A stretch of DNA of 5,738 nt from Microbacterium sp. (GTDB taxonomy: Bacteria > Actinomycetota > Actinomycetes > Actinomycetales > Microbacteriaceae), in contig QFPD01000155.1 in assembly GCA_003248845.1 (NCBI GenBank), forward strand, positions 1 through 5,738. The letters run 5' to 3'. Positions 1-5,613 of the stretch are shown here, piece by piece. Under the pieces are notes generated by a model. It was not told the DNA's origin, did no database searches, and was given only the letters and a program-made list of their open reading frames with translations. Positions within the stretch are counted from its first letter, which is position 1, and each line of letters begins with the position of its first letter. The translations under genes were made by a program, and so were the position numbers.

Positions 1-117
1 CGCGAGCTGCTCGCGCGGCACGTCGAGGTGCGCGGCGAGGGCGTCGGTGAGGGCCGTGACGCCCATGTCGGGGTAGCGGTTGACCCCTTCAGCCGCCTCG
101 CGGATGACCTCCACGAA
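1..117 (-). pseudogene. HisC/Pat-type aminotransferase fragment, 5' end missing, continues past the left edge
   Basis: Reading the minus strand leftwards from about 117 gives an open frame of 39 codons that runs off the window. It contains VNRYPDMGVTALTDALAAHL (84 to 25) followed by DVPREQLA. This matches the N-terminal third of PLP-dependent histidinol-phosphate or aromatic aminotransferases (HisC, HisC2, Pat), where an N-R-Y-P-D-x-G stretch precedes the helix leading to the cofactor-binding glycine loop. In the family about 35-40 residues, including an N-E-N-P-type substrate loop, come before this point. Here the frame upstream (118 onwards) reads R-S-I-R-S and lacks that loop; the DNA there encodes the DD-peptidase on the other strand. 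A GTG at 114-112 is the only nearby start candidate and would give a protein without the substrate loop. The copy is therefore called 5'-truncated, through a real rearrangement or a chimeric assembly. The family call is fairly firm; the exact substrate is unknown. Confidence 0.62.
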
Positions 118-1426
118 CGACCTGATCGACCTCTTCGACGCCGAGGAGCGAGCCGCGCCCGACCCCGCTGCGCGCGCCCTGCGCCGGCGCCGGGTCCGTC
201 GCACCCTGATCATCGTGACTGTCGTGGTGCTCGTGATCGCGGCATCTATCGCTGGATACGTCACCTGGGCCCTCCACGCGCCGCTGCCGGCGCCGACGGC
301 GAGTTCGCGCACGCTCGAGGGAACGGCGGGCGCCCCGGTCTCGATCGACCGCCCCGGCGAGGGGGCGACCGCTGCACTCGTGATCGGCGCGCCCGACTAC
401 CTGGGCGCGGACGGACTCCGTCTCACCGCCGGCCCCGACGAGCCGCAGCCGATCGCGAGCCTCAGCAAGATCATCACGGCTCTCGTCGTGCTCGACGCGC
501 ACCCGCTCGCCGACGCCGCCGACCCGGGGCCGACGATCACCTTCGGCAAGGCGGATCACGACCTCTACGACGCGTACTACGTGCAGGATGCCGCGGTCGC
601 CGAGATGCCGACCGGCAGTTCGATGTCGCTGCACGACGCGCTCGCGACGATGCTCATCCCGTCGGCGAGCAACTACGCCGACGCCGTGTCGACGTGGGCG
701 TTCGGATCGCGCGGGGCATTCCTCGCCGCCACGCGAGACTTCCTCAGTCGCGAAGGGCTGTCCGGGACTACGATCGTCGAACCGACCGGACTCGACGACC
801 GCAATACGAGCACACCGCGCGACCTGCTGCGCATCGCGCAACTCGCCGCAGCCGACCCGACGATCAGCGCCATCGCGGGCACCGAGCGCATGACGCTGCC
901 CGGGCCGGGCGAGCTCCTCAACACGAACACGCTGCTCGGTCAGGACGGCATCACCGGACTCAAAACGGGAAACCTCGGCCAGGGCACGTTCGCGCTGCTG
1001 TTCACCGCCAGCCTCGACGTCGGTGCCGGCGAGCCGCTGTCGATCGTCGGCGCGACTCTGGGCGGGACGACGCGTGAGGCGCAGGATGCCGCGGTGCTGC
1101 GTCTGCTCGGCAGCATCCGCGGAGGCTTCCACACCGTCGCGCTGGTCGAGGCCGGAATGGTCGTCGGGTCGTACAAGACCGCGTGGGGCGGTTCCGCACA
1201 GCTCGTCGTCGCGGATGCCGCGGCGATCCGCACGTGGTCGGACACACCGATCGCCGTCTCGACCGAGCTGACGAACCCGACCGAGTACCGCGACGGCGAG
1301 CGCGTCGGCACGGTCACCTGGACGGCGGGCGCCGCATCGACGACGGCGGCTCTCCGCGTGCGGGGCGCCATCGAGCCGCCCACCGACTGGTGGCGCCTCA
1401 CCCACCCCGACCCGCTCGGGCGCTGA
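104..1426 (+). CDS. Membrane-anchored serine D-alanyl-D-alanine carboxypeptidase (PBP5/DacA-like, peptidase S11)
   Basis: This 440-residue protein probably trims the terminal D-alanine from peptidoglycan stem peptides outside the membrane. A short charged cytoplasmic N-terminus (1-33, with an arginine run at 27-33) precedes one hydrophobic segment (about 34-54) and an Ala/Pro-rich linker (about 58-80), so the catalytic domain should face outward. The penicillin-binding motifs are S-L-S-K (Ser119 nucleophile, Lys122) and K-T-G (287-289). The second motif reads S187-A-S-N190, in place of the usual S-x-N. Residues about 340-440 form a C-terminal extension resembling the beta-rich domain of PBP5 relatives. 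ATG at 104 is preferred to an in-frame TTG at 80 because it directly precedes the charged N-terminus, but neither has a visible ribosome binding site or -10 element, and the 5' end overlaps an aminotransferase fragment on the other strand. It converges with the TetR gene, leaving 19 bases between stop codons. The family call is secure; cellular role and exact start are less so. Confidence 0.88.
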   Translation: MTSTNDLIDLFDAEERAAPDPAARALRRRRVRRTLIIVTVVVLVIAASIAGYVTWALHAPLPAPTASSRTLEGTAGAPVSIDRPGEGATAALVIGAPDYLGADGLRLTAGPDEPQPIASLSKIITALVVLDAHPLADAADPGPTITFGKADHDLYDAYYVQDAAVAEMPTGSSMSLHDALATMLIPSASNYADAVSTWAFGSRGAFLAATRDFLSREGLSGTTIVEPTGLDDRNTSTPRDLLRIAQLAAADPTISAIAGTERMTLPGPGELLNTNTLLGQDGITGLKTGNLGQGTFALLFTASLDVGAGEPLSIVGATLGGTTREAQDAAVLRLLGSIRGGFHTVALVEAGMVVGSYKTAWGGSAQLVVADAAAIRTWSDTPIAVSTELTNPTEYRDGERVGTVTWTAGAASTTAALRVRGAIEPPTDWWRLTHPDPLGR

Positions 1427-1445
1427 GGGCCGGCGCTTCTCACGC

Positions 1446-2075
1446 TCACTCCCCCGCCGCGGCGAGCCGCCGGATCGCGTCGAGCTGAGCGTGGAAGACC
1501 GCGGCCGAGAGGTCGACATCAGCCTCGGCATCCTCCTGTGCGGCGAAGACGGCTCCCATCGCGGTCATGCCGATGCCGACCGCCAGCGACGCCTCGTCGA
1601 GCGGGCTCGCCTCGGGCAGCCGCCGACACTCGGGGCGCGCGGCCAGCCACCCGCCGAGGAAGGCGGTGAGCTGCGTGCTGATACGCGCGTACTGGTTCTT
1701 GATCAGCTCCAGCGCGCCGGGCTGCTCCATCGCGAGCCGTGCGCGCCCGCGCGCGACGGCCGGGTTCATCCGTGTGTGCCCGACGGAGGCGAGCAGCAGC
1801 ACGTAGACGGCGCTGACGGCGTCAGTGATGGATGCCTCGGCGAGCGCCTGCTCCGCGGCATCCATTTCGATGAGTTCGATCGGCTTGCCGAAGATCGCGG
1901 CCTCGCGCGTCGGCATGTAATTGAAGAACGTCGCGCGCGAGACGTCGGCGAGCGCGCAGATGTCGCGCACTGTCGCCGCCGCGAACCCATCGCGCAGGGC
2001 GATCCGCACCGCCGCGAGCTCGATCGCGTTCTCGGTCTGGCGCTTCTTGCGCTCGCGCAGCCCCTCCTCAGCCAT
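1446..2075 (-). CDS. TetR/AcrR-family transcriptional regulator
   Basis: This 209-residue protein is a typical one-domain-plus-ligand-pocket TetR repressor. The N-terminus is basic (RERKKRQ, 7-13), followed by helix 1 and a helix-turn-helix at about 35-54 (T-V-R-D-I-C-A-L-A-D-V-S-R-A-T-F-F-N-Y-M), with the characteristic F-F-N-Y recognition-helix end and a following R-E pair. The remaining 150 residues are helical and variable, as expected for ligand binding and dimerisation; the ligand cannot be read from sequence. The ATG at 2075 gives the canonical length. It has no clear ribosome binding site, but a TACCAT element ends six bases before it, suggesting a leaderless transcript. The gene is divergent from the MpaB-like gene, and the 64-base gap holds a perfect 16-bp palindrome. 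Such an arrangement usually means the regulator controls itself and its divergent neighbour; that is inference. Confidence 0.9.
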   Translation of the reverse strand: MAEEGLRERKKRQTENAIELAAVRIALRDGFAAATVRDICALADVSRATFFNYMPTREAAIFGKPIELIEMDAAEQALAEASITDAVSAVYVLLLASVGHTRMNPAVARGRARLAMEQPGALELIKNQYARISTQLTAFLGGWLAARPECRRLPEASPLDEASLAVGIGMTAMGAVFAAQEDAEADVDLSAAVFHAQLDAIRRLAAAGE

Positions 2076-2081
2076 GAGCCC

Positions 2082-2087
2082 ATGGTA
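2082..2087 (-). promoter_or_regulatory. Possible -10 element of a leaderless TetR promoter
   Basis: On the minus strand TACCAT (T-A-N-N-N-T form) is followed by six bases and then the regulator's ATG, the spacing expected if transcription starts at the A of the start codon. A TTGGAC inside the palindrome could act as the -35, but its spacing to TACCAT is only 14 bases, which is short. Binding of a repressor to the palindrome would block this promoter. Confidence 0.35.
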
Positions 2088-2100
2088 AAACCTTGTATTG

Positions 2101-2116
2101 AGTCCAAACTTGGACT
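2101..2116. promoter_or_regulatory. Perfect 16-bp palindrome, probable TetR operator
   Basis: AGTCCAA-AC-TTGGACT has two exact 7-base arms and a 2-base centre. It lies in the gap between the divergent regulator (start 2075) and MpaB-like gene (start 2140), 26 and 24 bases from the two start codons. TetR dimers typically bind palindromes of this size in such gaps. A related sequence, TTGGAGTCC at 2129-2137, overlaps the ribosome binding site of the oxygenase gene and might be a second, weaker site. No convincing -35/-10 pair for the oxygenase gene could be assigned. Confidence 0.6.
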
Positions 2117-2130
2117 TGATCCCCCTTCTT

Positions 2131-2134
2131 GGAG
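2131..2134 (+). promoter_or_regulatory. Ribosome binding site GGAG that fixes the MpaB-like start
   Basis: GGAG sits five bases before the ATG at 2140. An in-frame TTG at 2098 lies further upstream, but translation from it would read through the palindrome, so the ATG at 2140 is the better start. Confidence 0.65.
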
Positions 2135-2139
2135 TCCTC

Positions 2140-3015
2140 ATGAGCACGACCGACCTGCCCGCGCCGTCGACCGAGACGCACGACGGCTACTTCACCCCCG
2201 ACAGCATCTCGTGGCGCGTCTTCGCCGACCCGGCATCCAAGCTGGGCGGCATGGCCGCGCTGCTGCTCCAGGCACTGAACCCCTATATGATGCGCGTGTT
2301 CTACAACGCGACCGCATCGCACGAGGATGCCACAGGTCGCGACGAACGCACCGGCCGCTACTTCGAGACCGTCGTGTTCGGCGACAAGGCGCACGCCGAC
2401 AAGGCCAGCGAGGTCGTGCGGCGCATGCACGCGCACGCCCGCTGGACCGACCCGGCCACGGGCGAGGAGCTGCGCGCGGACACCCCGCAGTGGCTCGCAT
2501 GGACGCACAACACCTTCGTCTACGCCCTCGTGTGCGCGAGCCGCGCCTTCGGTGTCCCCCTGACGGATGCCGAGGTGGAGCAGTTCATCGTCGAGCAGCT
2601 CGCCGCCGCCCGCCTCATCGGCATCGAGGACGAGACGCTCCTCCCCCGCACCTGGGCGGAGCTCGACGCCTACATCAACGGGCAGACGTCATGGCTCTCG
2701 CTCAGTGTCGAAGCGGCCGAGGTCACCCGCGGCCTGCGCAAGCCCGCGCTGCGCGGCAATCCGCTCACGACGTGGACGACGATCATCGTGCAGGACGGCG
2801 TGCTGAGCATCCTGCCCGACTGGGCGCGCCTGCTCTACGGCATCGACGGACGCCCGATGAACCTGCGCTCCGCCGCGCGCACGACGGCCTGGCTGATGTC
2901 GCTCGCCCGGAAGTCGAAGCCCGGCGCAGCGCTCATCACCGACGCGACGAAGCGCGTGCAGGATCACCCCTACCGGCGGCTGCGGGGCGAAGGAGCACGC
3001 ACGCGCGCCGCGTGA
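2140..3015 (+). CDS. Oxygenase MpaB / DUF2236 family protein (rubber-oxygenase catalytic fold)
   Basis: The 291-residue protein matches the MpaB/DUF2236 family, which includes fungal MpaB, which cleaves a prenyl side chain in mycophenolic acid synthesis, and the haem-dependent rubber oxygenase Lcp. Visible family signatures are an N-terminal S-W-R-V-F (24-28), the G-G-M-A-A-L-L-L-Q-A-L-N-P helix (36-48), Y-F-E-T-V-V-F-G (74-81) leading to V-R-R-M-H (93-97), and W-L-A-W-T-H-N-T (118-125). His97 and His123 lie in the conserved helices where the family keeps its histidines; which one would bind haem is not decidable here. There is no signal peptide and no clear membrane span, so it is probably cytoplasmic or peripheral. 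The substrate is unknown. It is divergent from a TetR regulator and probably controlled by it. A hairpin eight bases after the stop may end the transcript. Length is normal for bacterial members. Confidence 0.87.
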   Translation: MSTTDLPAPSTETHDGYFTPDSISWRVFADPASKLGGMAALLLQALNPYMMRVFYNATASHEDATGRDERTGRYFETVVFGDKAHADKASEVVRRMHAHARWTDPATGEELRADTPQWLAWTHNTFVYALVCASRAFGVPLTDAEVEQFIVEQLAAARLIGIEDETLLPRTWAELDAYINGQTSWLSLSVEAAEVTRGLRKPALRGNPLTTWTTIIVQDGVLSILPDWARLLYGIDGRPMNLRSAARTTAWLMSLARKSKPGAALITDATKRVQDHPYRRLRGEGARTRAA

Positions 3016-3022
3016 GGTGGGA

Positions 3023-3046
3023 GGCAGCCGTCCGGGGGCGGCTGCC
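3023..3046 (+). terminator. Hairpin after the MpaB-like gene, possible terminator
   Basis: GGCAGCCG and CGGCTGCC are perfect 8-base arms around an 8-base G-rich loop, beginning eight bases after the oxygenase stop codon. There is no T run behind it, so it is not a textbook intrinsic terminator; in high-GC actinobacteria such T-less hairpins are common at gene ends. Confidence 0.5.
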
Positions 3047-3049
3047 GGA

Positions 3050-3107
3050 GGCACCGGGGGCCGGGGGCACCGAGGGCCGGGGGCACCGAGGGCCGGGGGG
3101 GCACCGG
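3050..3107 (+). repeat. G-rich 16-bp tandem repeat, G-quadruplex-capable
   Basis: Three consecutive 16-base units of the form GGCACCGAGGGCCGGG occupy 3050-3065, 3066-3081 and 3082-3097. The first differs from the other two by one base (G for A at the eighth position). Two extra Gs and a partial unit, GGCACCGG, end at 3107. The array holds six runs of three or more Gs on the plus strand, separated by alternating loops of two (CC) and six (CACCGA) bases, which meets the usual G3+N1-7 quadruplex pattern. It lies between the convergent oxygenase and hydrolase genes and encodes nothing recognisable. Unit identity suggests recent slippage. Confidence 0.75.
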
Positions 3108-3120
3108 CGCGGCGCCGCGC
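3107..3120 (-). terminator. 14-bp perfect palindrome just after the hydrolase stop, possible terminator
   Basis: GCGCGGCGCCGCGC is fully self-complementary and starts one base beyond the hydrolase stop codon (3122-3124, minus strand). As RNA it could form a five-pair, all-G/C stem with a four-base loop. It lacks a T run, so termination is only inferred from position. Confidence 0.4.
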
Positions 3121-3121
3121 G

Positions 3122-4108
3122 TCAGATCGCGCGCGGCACCGCCCCGGTGAGCAGCCACGCCTCGAGCGCGGCGTAGGCGGCCGTCCGCGCGGCCGGAGCC
3201 GATAGGAAGACGTCGTGGATCGCGTCGGGGATGCGCTGGATGCCGACGCGCCGGCCGAGCCGCGTCGCCGCCCGCGCGATGTCGTCGACGACGAGCACAC
3301 TGTCGGTCGCCGTCATCGCCGGCACCCACTGCAGCGGGGAGCTGTACCCCGTCGAGAGCAGCGTGAGCACGGGGGCGTCGATGTCGACGCCGGCGGCGAT
3401 CGTGCGGTGCCCCGCCATGACCGCGGCGAGCCACCCCGGATGGGTCGGAAAGCCGCGTTCGGGGCGCCAGCCGTCGGGGCTGTCGGGCAGGGTGCCGAGT
3501 TCGCGCTGGGCGCGCGTGTAGAAGCCGAGGTCGACGACGGGGTGCGTGCCGAGCGGATCGAAGCGTGCCCGCGCGGCGACGAGCGGAGCGATCGCCTGCC
3601 GCCCGATGGCTCCGATCTGCAGCTCGAGCCATGGGCTGTTCAGCACGACGGCAGCTGCTTCGCCCGGGTGACGCGCGGCCCACAGGCTGAGGGTCAGCCC
3701 GCCGGTCGAGTGCCCCATCAGCACGAGGCGACGGGCCCGCCCGCGCGAGCGCGCGCGCATGGCGGTGAGAGCGGCGGCGATGTCGGCGTCGTAGTCGTCG
3801 AGATTCGTGACGTAGCCCGGCGTCTGCCCCGGTCGGAGACTCCGACCGTACTTGCGCAGGTCGAGCGCGTAGAACCGCGCGCCGAGCCGGTTCCAGAAGC
3901 GGGCGAGGTCGGTCTGGAAGAAGTAGTCCGACCAGCCGTGCACGTACAGCACGTCGACGTCGGCGAGCGGCGCGAGGGCAGCAGCGCGCGGGCGGGACCG
4001 CACGAGTGTCGCGACGACGTCACCCTCGGCATCCGTCCCGAGCGGCAGCGTGAGCTGTTCGAAATGTGCACCCAGGATGTCGGGCGCCCAGCTCTGCGCG
4101 TCGGCCAT
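3122..4108 (-). CDS. Alpha/beta hydrolase (monoacylglycerol lipase / lysophospholipase-like, S33 type)
   Basis: The 328-residue protein has the layout of the serine hydrolases that include monoglyceride lipases. An oxyanion-hole strand D-V-L-Y-V-H-G-W-S (52-60) is followed by a Y-A-L-D-L-R-K-Y-G-R-S strand/turn (80-90). The nucleophile elbow is G-H-S-T-G-G (132-137), with Ser134 as nucleophile. The C-terminal histidine is His298 in A-I-H-D-V-F. The acid is probably Asp269, with Asp275 as an alternative. A lid-like insertion covers about 160-230. No signal peptide is present, so it should be cytoplasmic; substrate (acylglycerol, lysophospholipid or other ester) is not determinable. ATG at 4108 is chosen because a TAGGCT element ends six bases upstream, while no ribosome binding site is visible. 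It lies 58 bases downstream of the reductase on the same strand, so read-through is possible, but the -10 element suggests its own promoter. Confidence 0.87.
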   Translation of the reverse strand: MADAQSWAPDILGAHFEQLTLPLGTDAEGDVVATLVRSRPRAAALAPLADVDVLYVHGWSDYFFQTDLARFWNRLGARFYALDLRKYGRSLRPGQTPGYVTNLDDYDADIAAALTAMRARSRGRARRLVLMGHSTGGLTLSLWAARHPGEAAAVVLNSPWLELQIGAIGRQAIAPLVAARARFDPLGTHPVVDLGFYTRAQRELGTLPDSPDGWRPERGFPTHPGWLAAVMAGHRTIAAGVDIDAPVLTLLSTGYSSPLQWVPAMTATDSVLVVDDIARAATRLGRRVGIQRIPDAIHDVFLSAPAARTAAYAALEAWLLTGAVPRAI

Positions 4109-4114
4109 GCCGTC

Positions 4115-4120
4115 AGCCTA
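4115..4120 (-). promoter_or_regulatory. Likely -10 element of a leaderless hydrolase promoter
   Basis: On the minus strand TAGGCT fits the actinobacterial T-A-N-N-N-T form, and six bases (GACGGC) separate it from the ATG at 4108, so transcription would begin at or next to the start codon. No good -35 was found. The lack of a Shine-Dalgarno sequence supports leaderless translation, which is common in actinobacteria. Confidence 0.45.
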
Positions 4121-4166
4121 GCCAGCCGCCACGGCGCCGCGCGGGCGTCACCGCGACAACGGGGAC

Positions 4167-5540
4167 TCACTCGCCGCGCGAGACCCGCACCATCTCGTCG
4201 CGGTCGACGACCTTGATGCGGGCACGGCCCACCGGCGCGCCGAGGGCGATCTCGTGCTCGTCGAGGCGATGCCAGCCGTCGAGGTCGGTCCAGACCACCC
4301 CGCGCTCCGCGAGGAGCGCCGGGATCGCCTCGGGCGACGGATCCTCGGGGCTCCACCACGAGCCCTGGTCGTTGATCAGGTGGCTGATCGTCTCCATGGC
4401 ATCCGACTTCGTGTGACCGATGAGCCCCACGGGTCCGCGCTTGATCCAGCCGGTCGCGTACACACCGGGCACACGCTCGTTCGACTCCTTCTTGAGCACC
4501 TGACCCTCGTGGTTGGGGATCACGCCGTGCTTCTTGTCGAAGGGCACGCCCGCGAGCGGCGAACCGAAGTAGCCGACCGCGCGATACAGCTGCTGCAGCG
4601 GCACCTCGCGGAGTTCACCCGTCCCCTCGACGCCGCCCTGCCCATCGGGGCGCGTGCGCTCGTACACGAGCGCCGCGACGCGTCCGGTGTCGTCGGTGCG
4701 CACCTCGACCGGCTTCGCCCAGAAGTGCAGATGCAGACGACGCGACGCCGTCCCGCCCTGATTGTTGACGGACTCGCGCGTGCGCCACGACTGCAGCACG
4801 CGGTCGATCACCATGACCTGCTTGTTGGACGCGATCGCCGCCCGCGAGGCCTCGTCGTAGTCGAAGTCCTCGTCGTAGACGACCATGTCGACGTCGCGCA
4901 GCTCTCCGAGTTCACGCAGCTCGAGCGGTGTGAACTTCACCTGCGCCGGTCCGCGGCGGCCGAACACGTGCACGTCGGTGACGGGGGATGCCTCGAGCCC
5001 CGCCTGCACGTTCGCGGGGATCTCGGTGGGGAGCAGGTCCTCGGCGTGCTTCGCGAGGATACGCGCGACGTCGAGGGCCACGTTGCCGACCCCGACGACG
5101 CCGACCGACGCGGCATCCAGCGGCCACTCGCGCGGGAAGTCGGGGTGGCCGTCGTACCAGCTCACGAAATCGGCGGCGCCGTACGAGCCGACGGCGTCGA
5201 TGCCGGGGATGTCGAGCGCGGCATCGCGGATCGCGCCGGTCGCGAAGATGACCGCGTTGTAGTGGCGCTTGAGGTCGTCGAGGGTGATGTCCTCGCCGAA
5301 CCGGACGTTGCCGAAGATGCGGATGTCGCCACGATCGAGCACGTCGCGCAGCGCCGTGATGATGCCCTTGATGCGCGGGTGATCCGGCGCGACGCCGTAG
5401 CGGACGAGCCCGTAGGGCGCAGGCAGGTGGTCGAACAGGTCGATCGACACGTCGAACTTGCGCTCCGCCTTCAGCAGGATGTCCGCGGCGTAGATGCCGG
5501 CGGGACCCGCGCCGACGATGGCCAGCCTGAGCTTGGTCAT
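4167..5540 (-). CDS. fprA: Ferredoxin--NADP(+) reductase, adrenodoxin-reductase type (FprA-like)
   Basis: This 457-residue flavoprotein should pass electrons between NADPH and a ferredoxin, for cytochromes P450 or other ferredoxin-dependent enzymes in the cytoplasm. The FAD-binding Rossmann motif G-A-G-P-A-G is at 10-15. L-P-A-P-Y-G-L-V-R-Y-G-V-A-P-D-H (39-54), typical of adrenodoxin reductases, follows. The NADP-binding region is V-G-V-G-N-V-A-L-D-V-A-R (149-160), with the F-G-R-R-G-P-A-Q element (193-200) whose arginine pair is known in the family to contact the 2'-phosphate. The C-terminal flavin motif G-W-I-K-R-G-P-V-G-L-I-G (364-375) is intact. Length agrees with mycobacterial FprA. ATG at 5540 begins directly before the Rossmann strand; a GAAGGA sequence 10 bases upstream serves as a somewhat distant ribosome binding site. 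An in-frame ATG at 5591 would add 17 residues unlike the family. It lies 73 bases downstream of the polyprenyl synthase on the same strand. The ferredoxin partner is not in the window. Confidence 0.93.
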   Translation of the reverse strand: MTKLRLAIVGAGPAGIYAADILLKAERKFDVSIDLFDHLPAPYGLVRYGVAPDHPRIKGIITALRDVLDRGDIRIFGNVRFGEDITLDDLKRHYNAVIFATGAIRDAALDIPGIDAVGSYGAADFVSWYDGHPDFPREWPLDAASVGVVGVGNVALDVARILAKHAEDLLPTEIPANVQAGLEASPVTDVHVFGRRGPAQVKFTPLELRELGELRDVDMVVYDEDFDYDEASRAAIASNKQVMVIDRVLQSWRTRESVNNQGGTASRRLHLHFWAKPVEVRTDDTGRVAALVYERTRPDGQGGVEGTGELREVPLQQLYRAVGYFGSPLAGVPFDKKHGVIPNHEGQVLKKESNERVPGVYATGWIKRGPVGLIGHTKSDAMETISHLINDQGSWWSPEDPSPEAIPALLAERGVVWTDLDGWHRLDEHEIALGAPVGRARIKVVDRDEMVRVSRGE

Positions 5541-5575
5541 GGGTGTCTCATCCTTCGTGTGTATCCGGTCGGTGA

Positions 5576-5589
5576 GCCCGCGAGCGGGC
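5576..5589 (-). other. GC hairpin between polyprenyl synthase and reductase genes
   Basis: GCCCGC-GA-GCGGGC has perfect 6-base arms; with a four-base loop the stem is five pairs. It lies 24 bases after the polyprenyl synthase stop and 35 bases before the reductase start. No T run follows. It could partly terminate the upstream transcript or protect an RNA end in a shared one. Confidence 0.4.
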
Positions 5590-5613
5590 ATGCCGTGTCG
5601 ACGCGCGGCCGCG

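Noticed and set aside
80..103. TTG at 80 as an upstream start for the DD-peptidase
   Set aside because: It adds eight residues encoded by DNA that reads as aminotransferase on the other strand, and it has no ribosome binding site.
1427..1445. Bidirectional terminator between the convergent DD-peptidase and TetR genes
   Set aside because: Only a 4-base GCGC pairing with a long loop can be drawn in and around the 19-base gap, too weak to call.
89..1531. Long minus-strand open frame (480 codons) opposite the DD-peptidase gene
   Set aside because: Its translation is arginine-rich and low in hydrophobic segments with no family motif; the opposite strand has intact active-site motifs. It is a by-product of high GC.
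2081..2094. ATG at 2083 (minus) preceded by AAGG at ideal spacing as the regulator start
   Set aside because: It is out of frame with the helix-turn-helix protein; the frame it opens is arginine-rich and resembles no family.
3050..3107. CRISPR-like array
   Set aside because: The 16-base units are directly adjacent with no unique spacers and no cas gene nearby; this is a simple tandem repeat.
1491..3176. Long plus-strand open frame (561 codons) crossing the regulator and oxygenase genes
   Set aside because: It runs antisense to one clear gene and out of frame through another, with Arg/Gly/Ala-rich translation and no recognisable domain.
3215..4216. Plus-strand open frame of 333 codons opposite the alpha/beta hydrolase
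   Set aside because: No motif is visible, while the minus strand carries a complete hydrolase with nucleophile elbow and C-terminal histidine.
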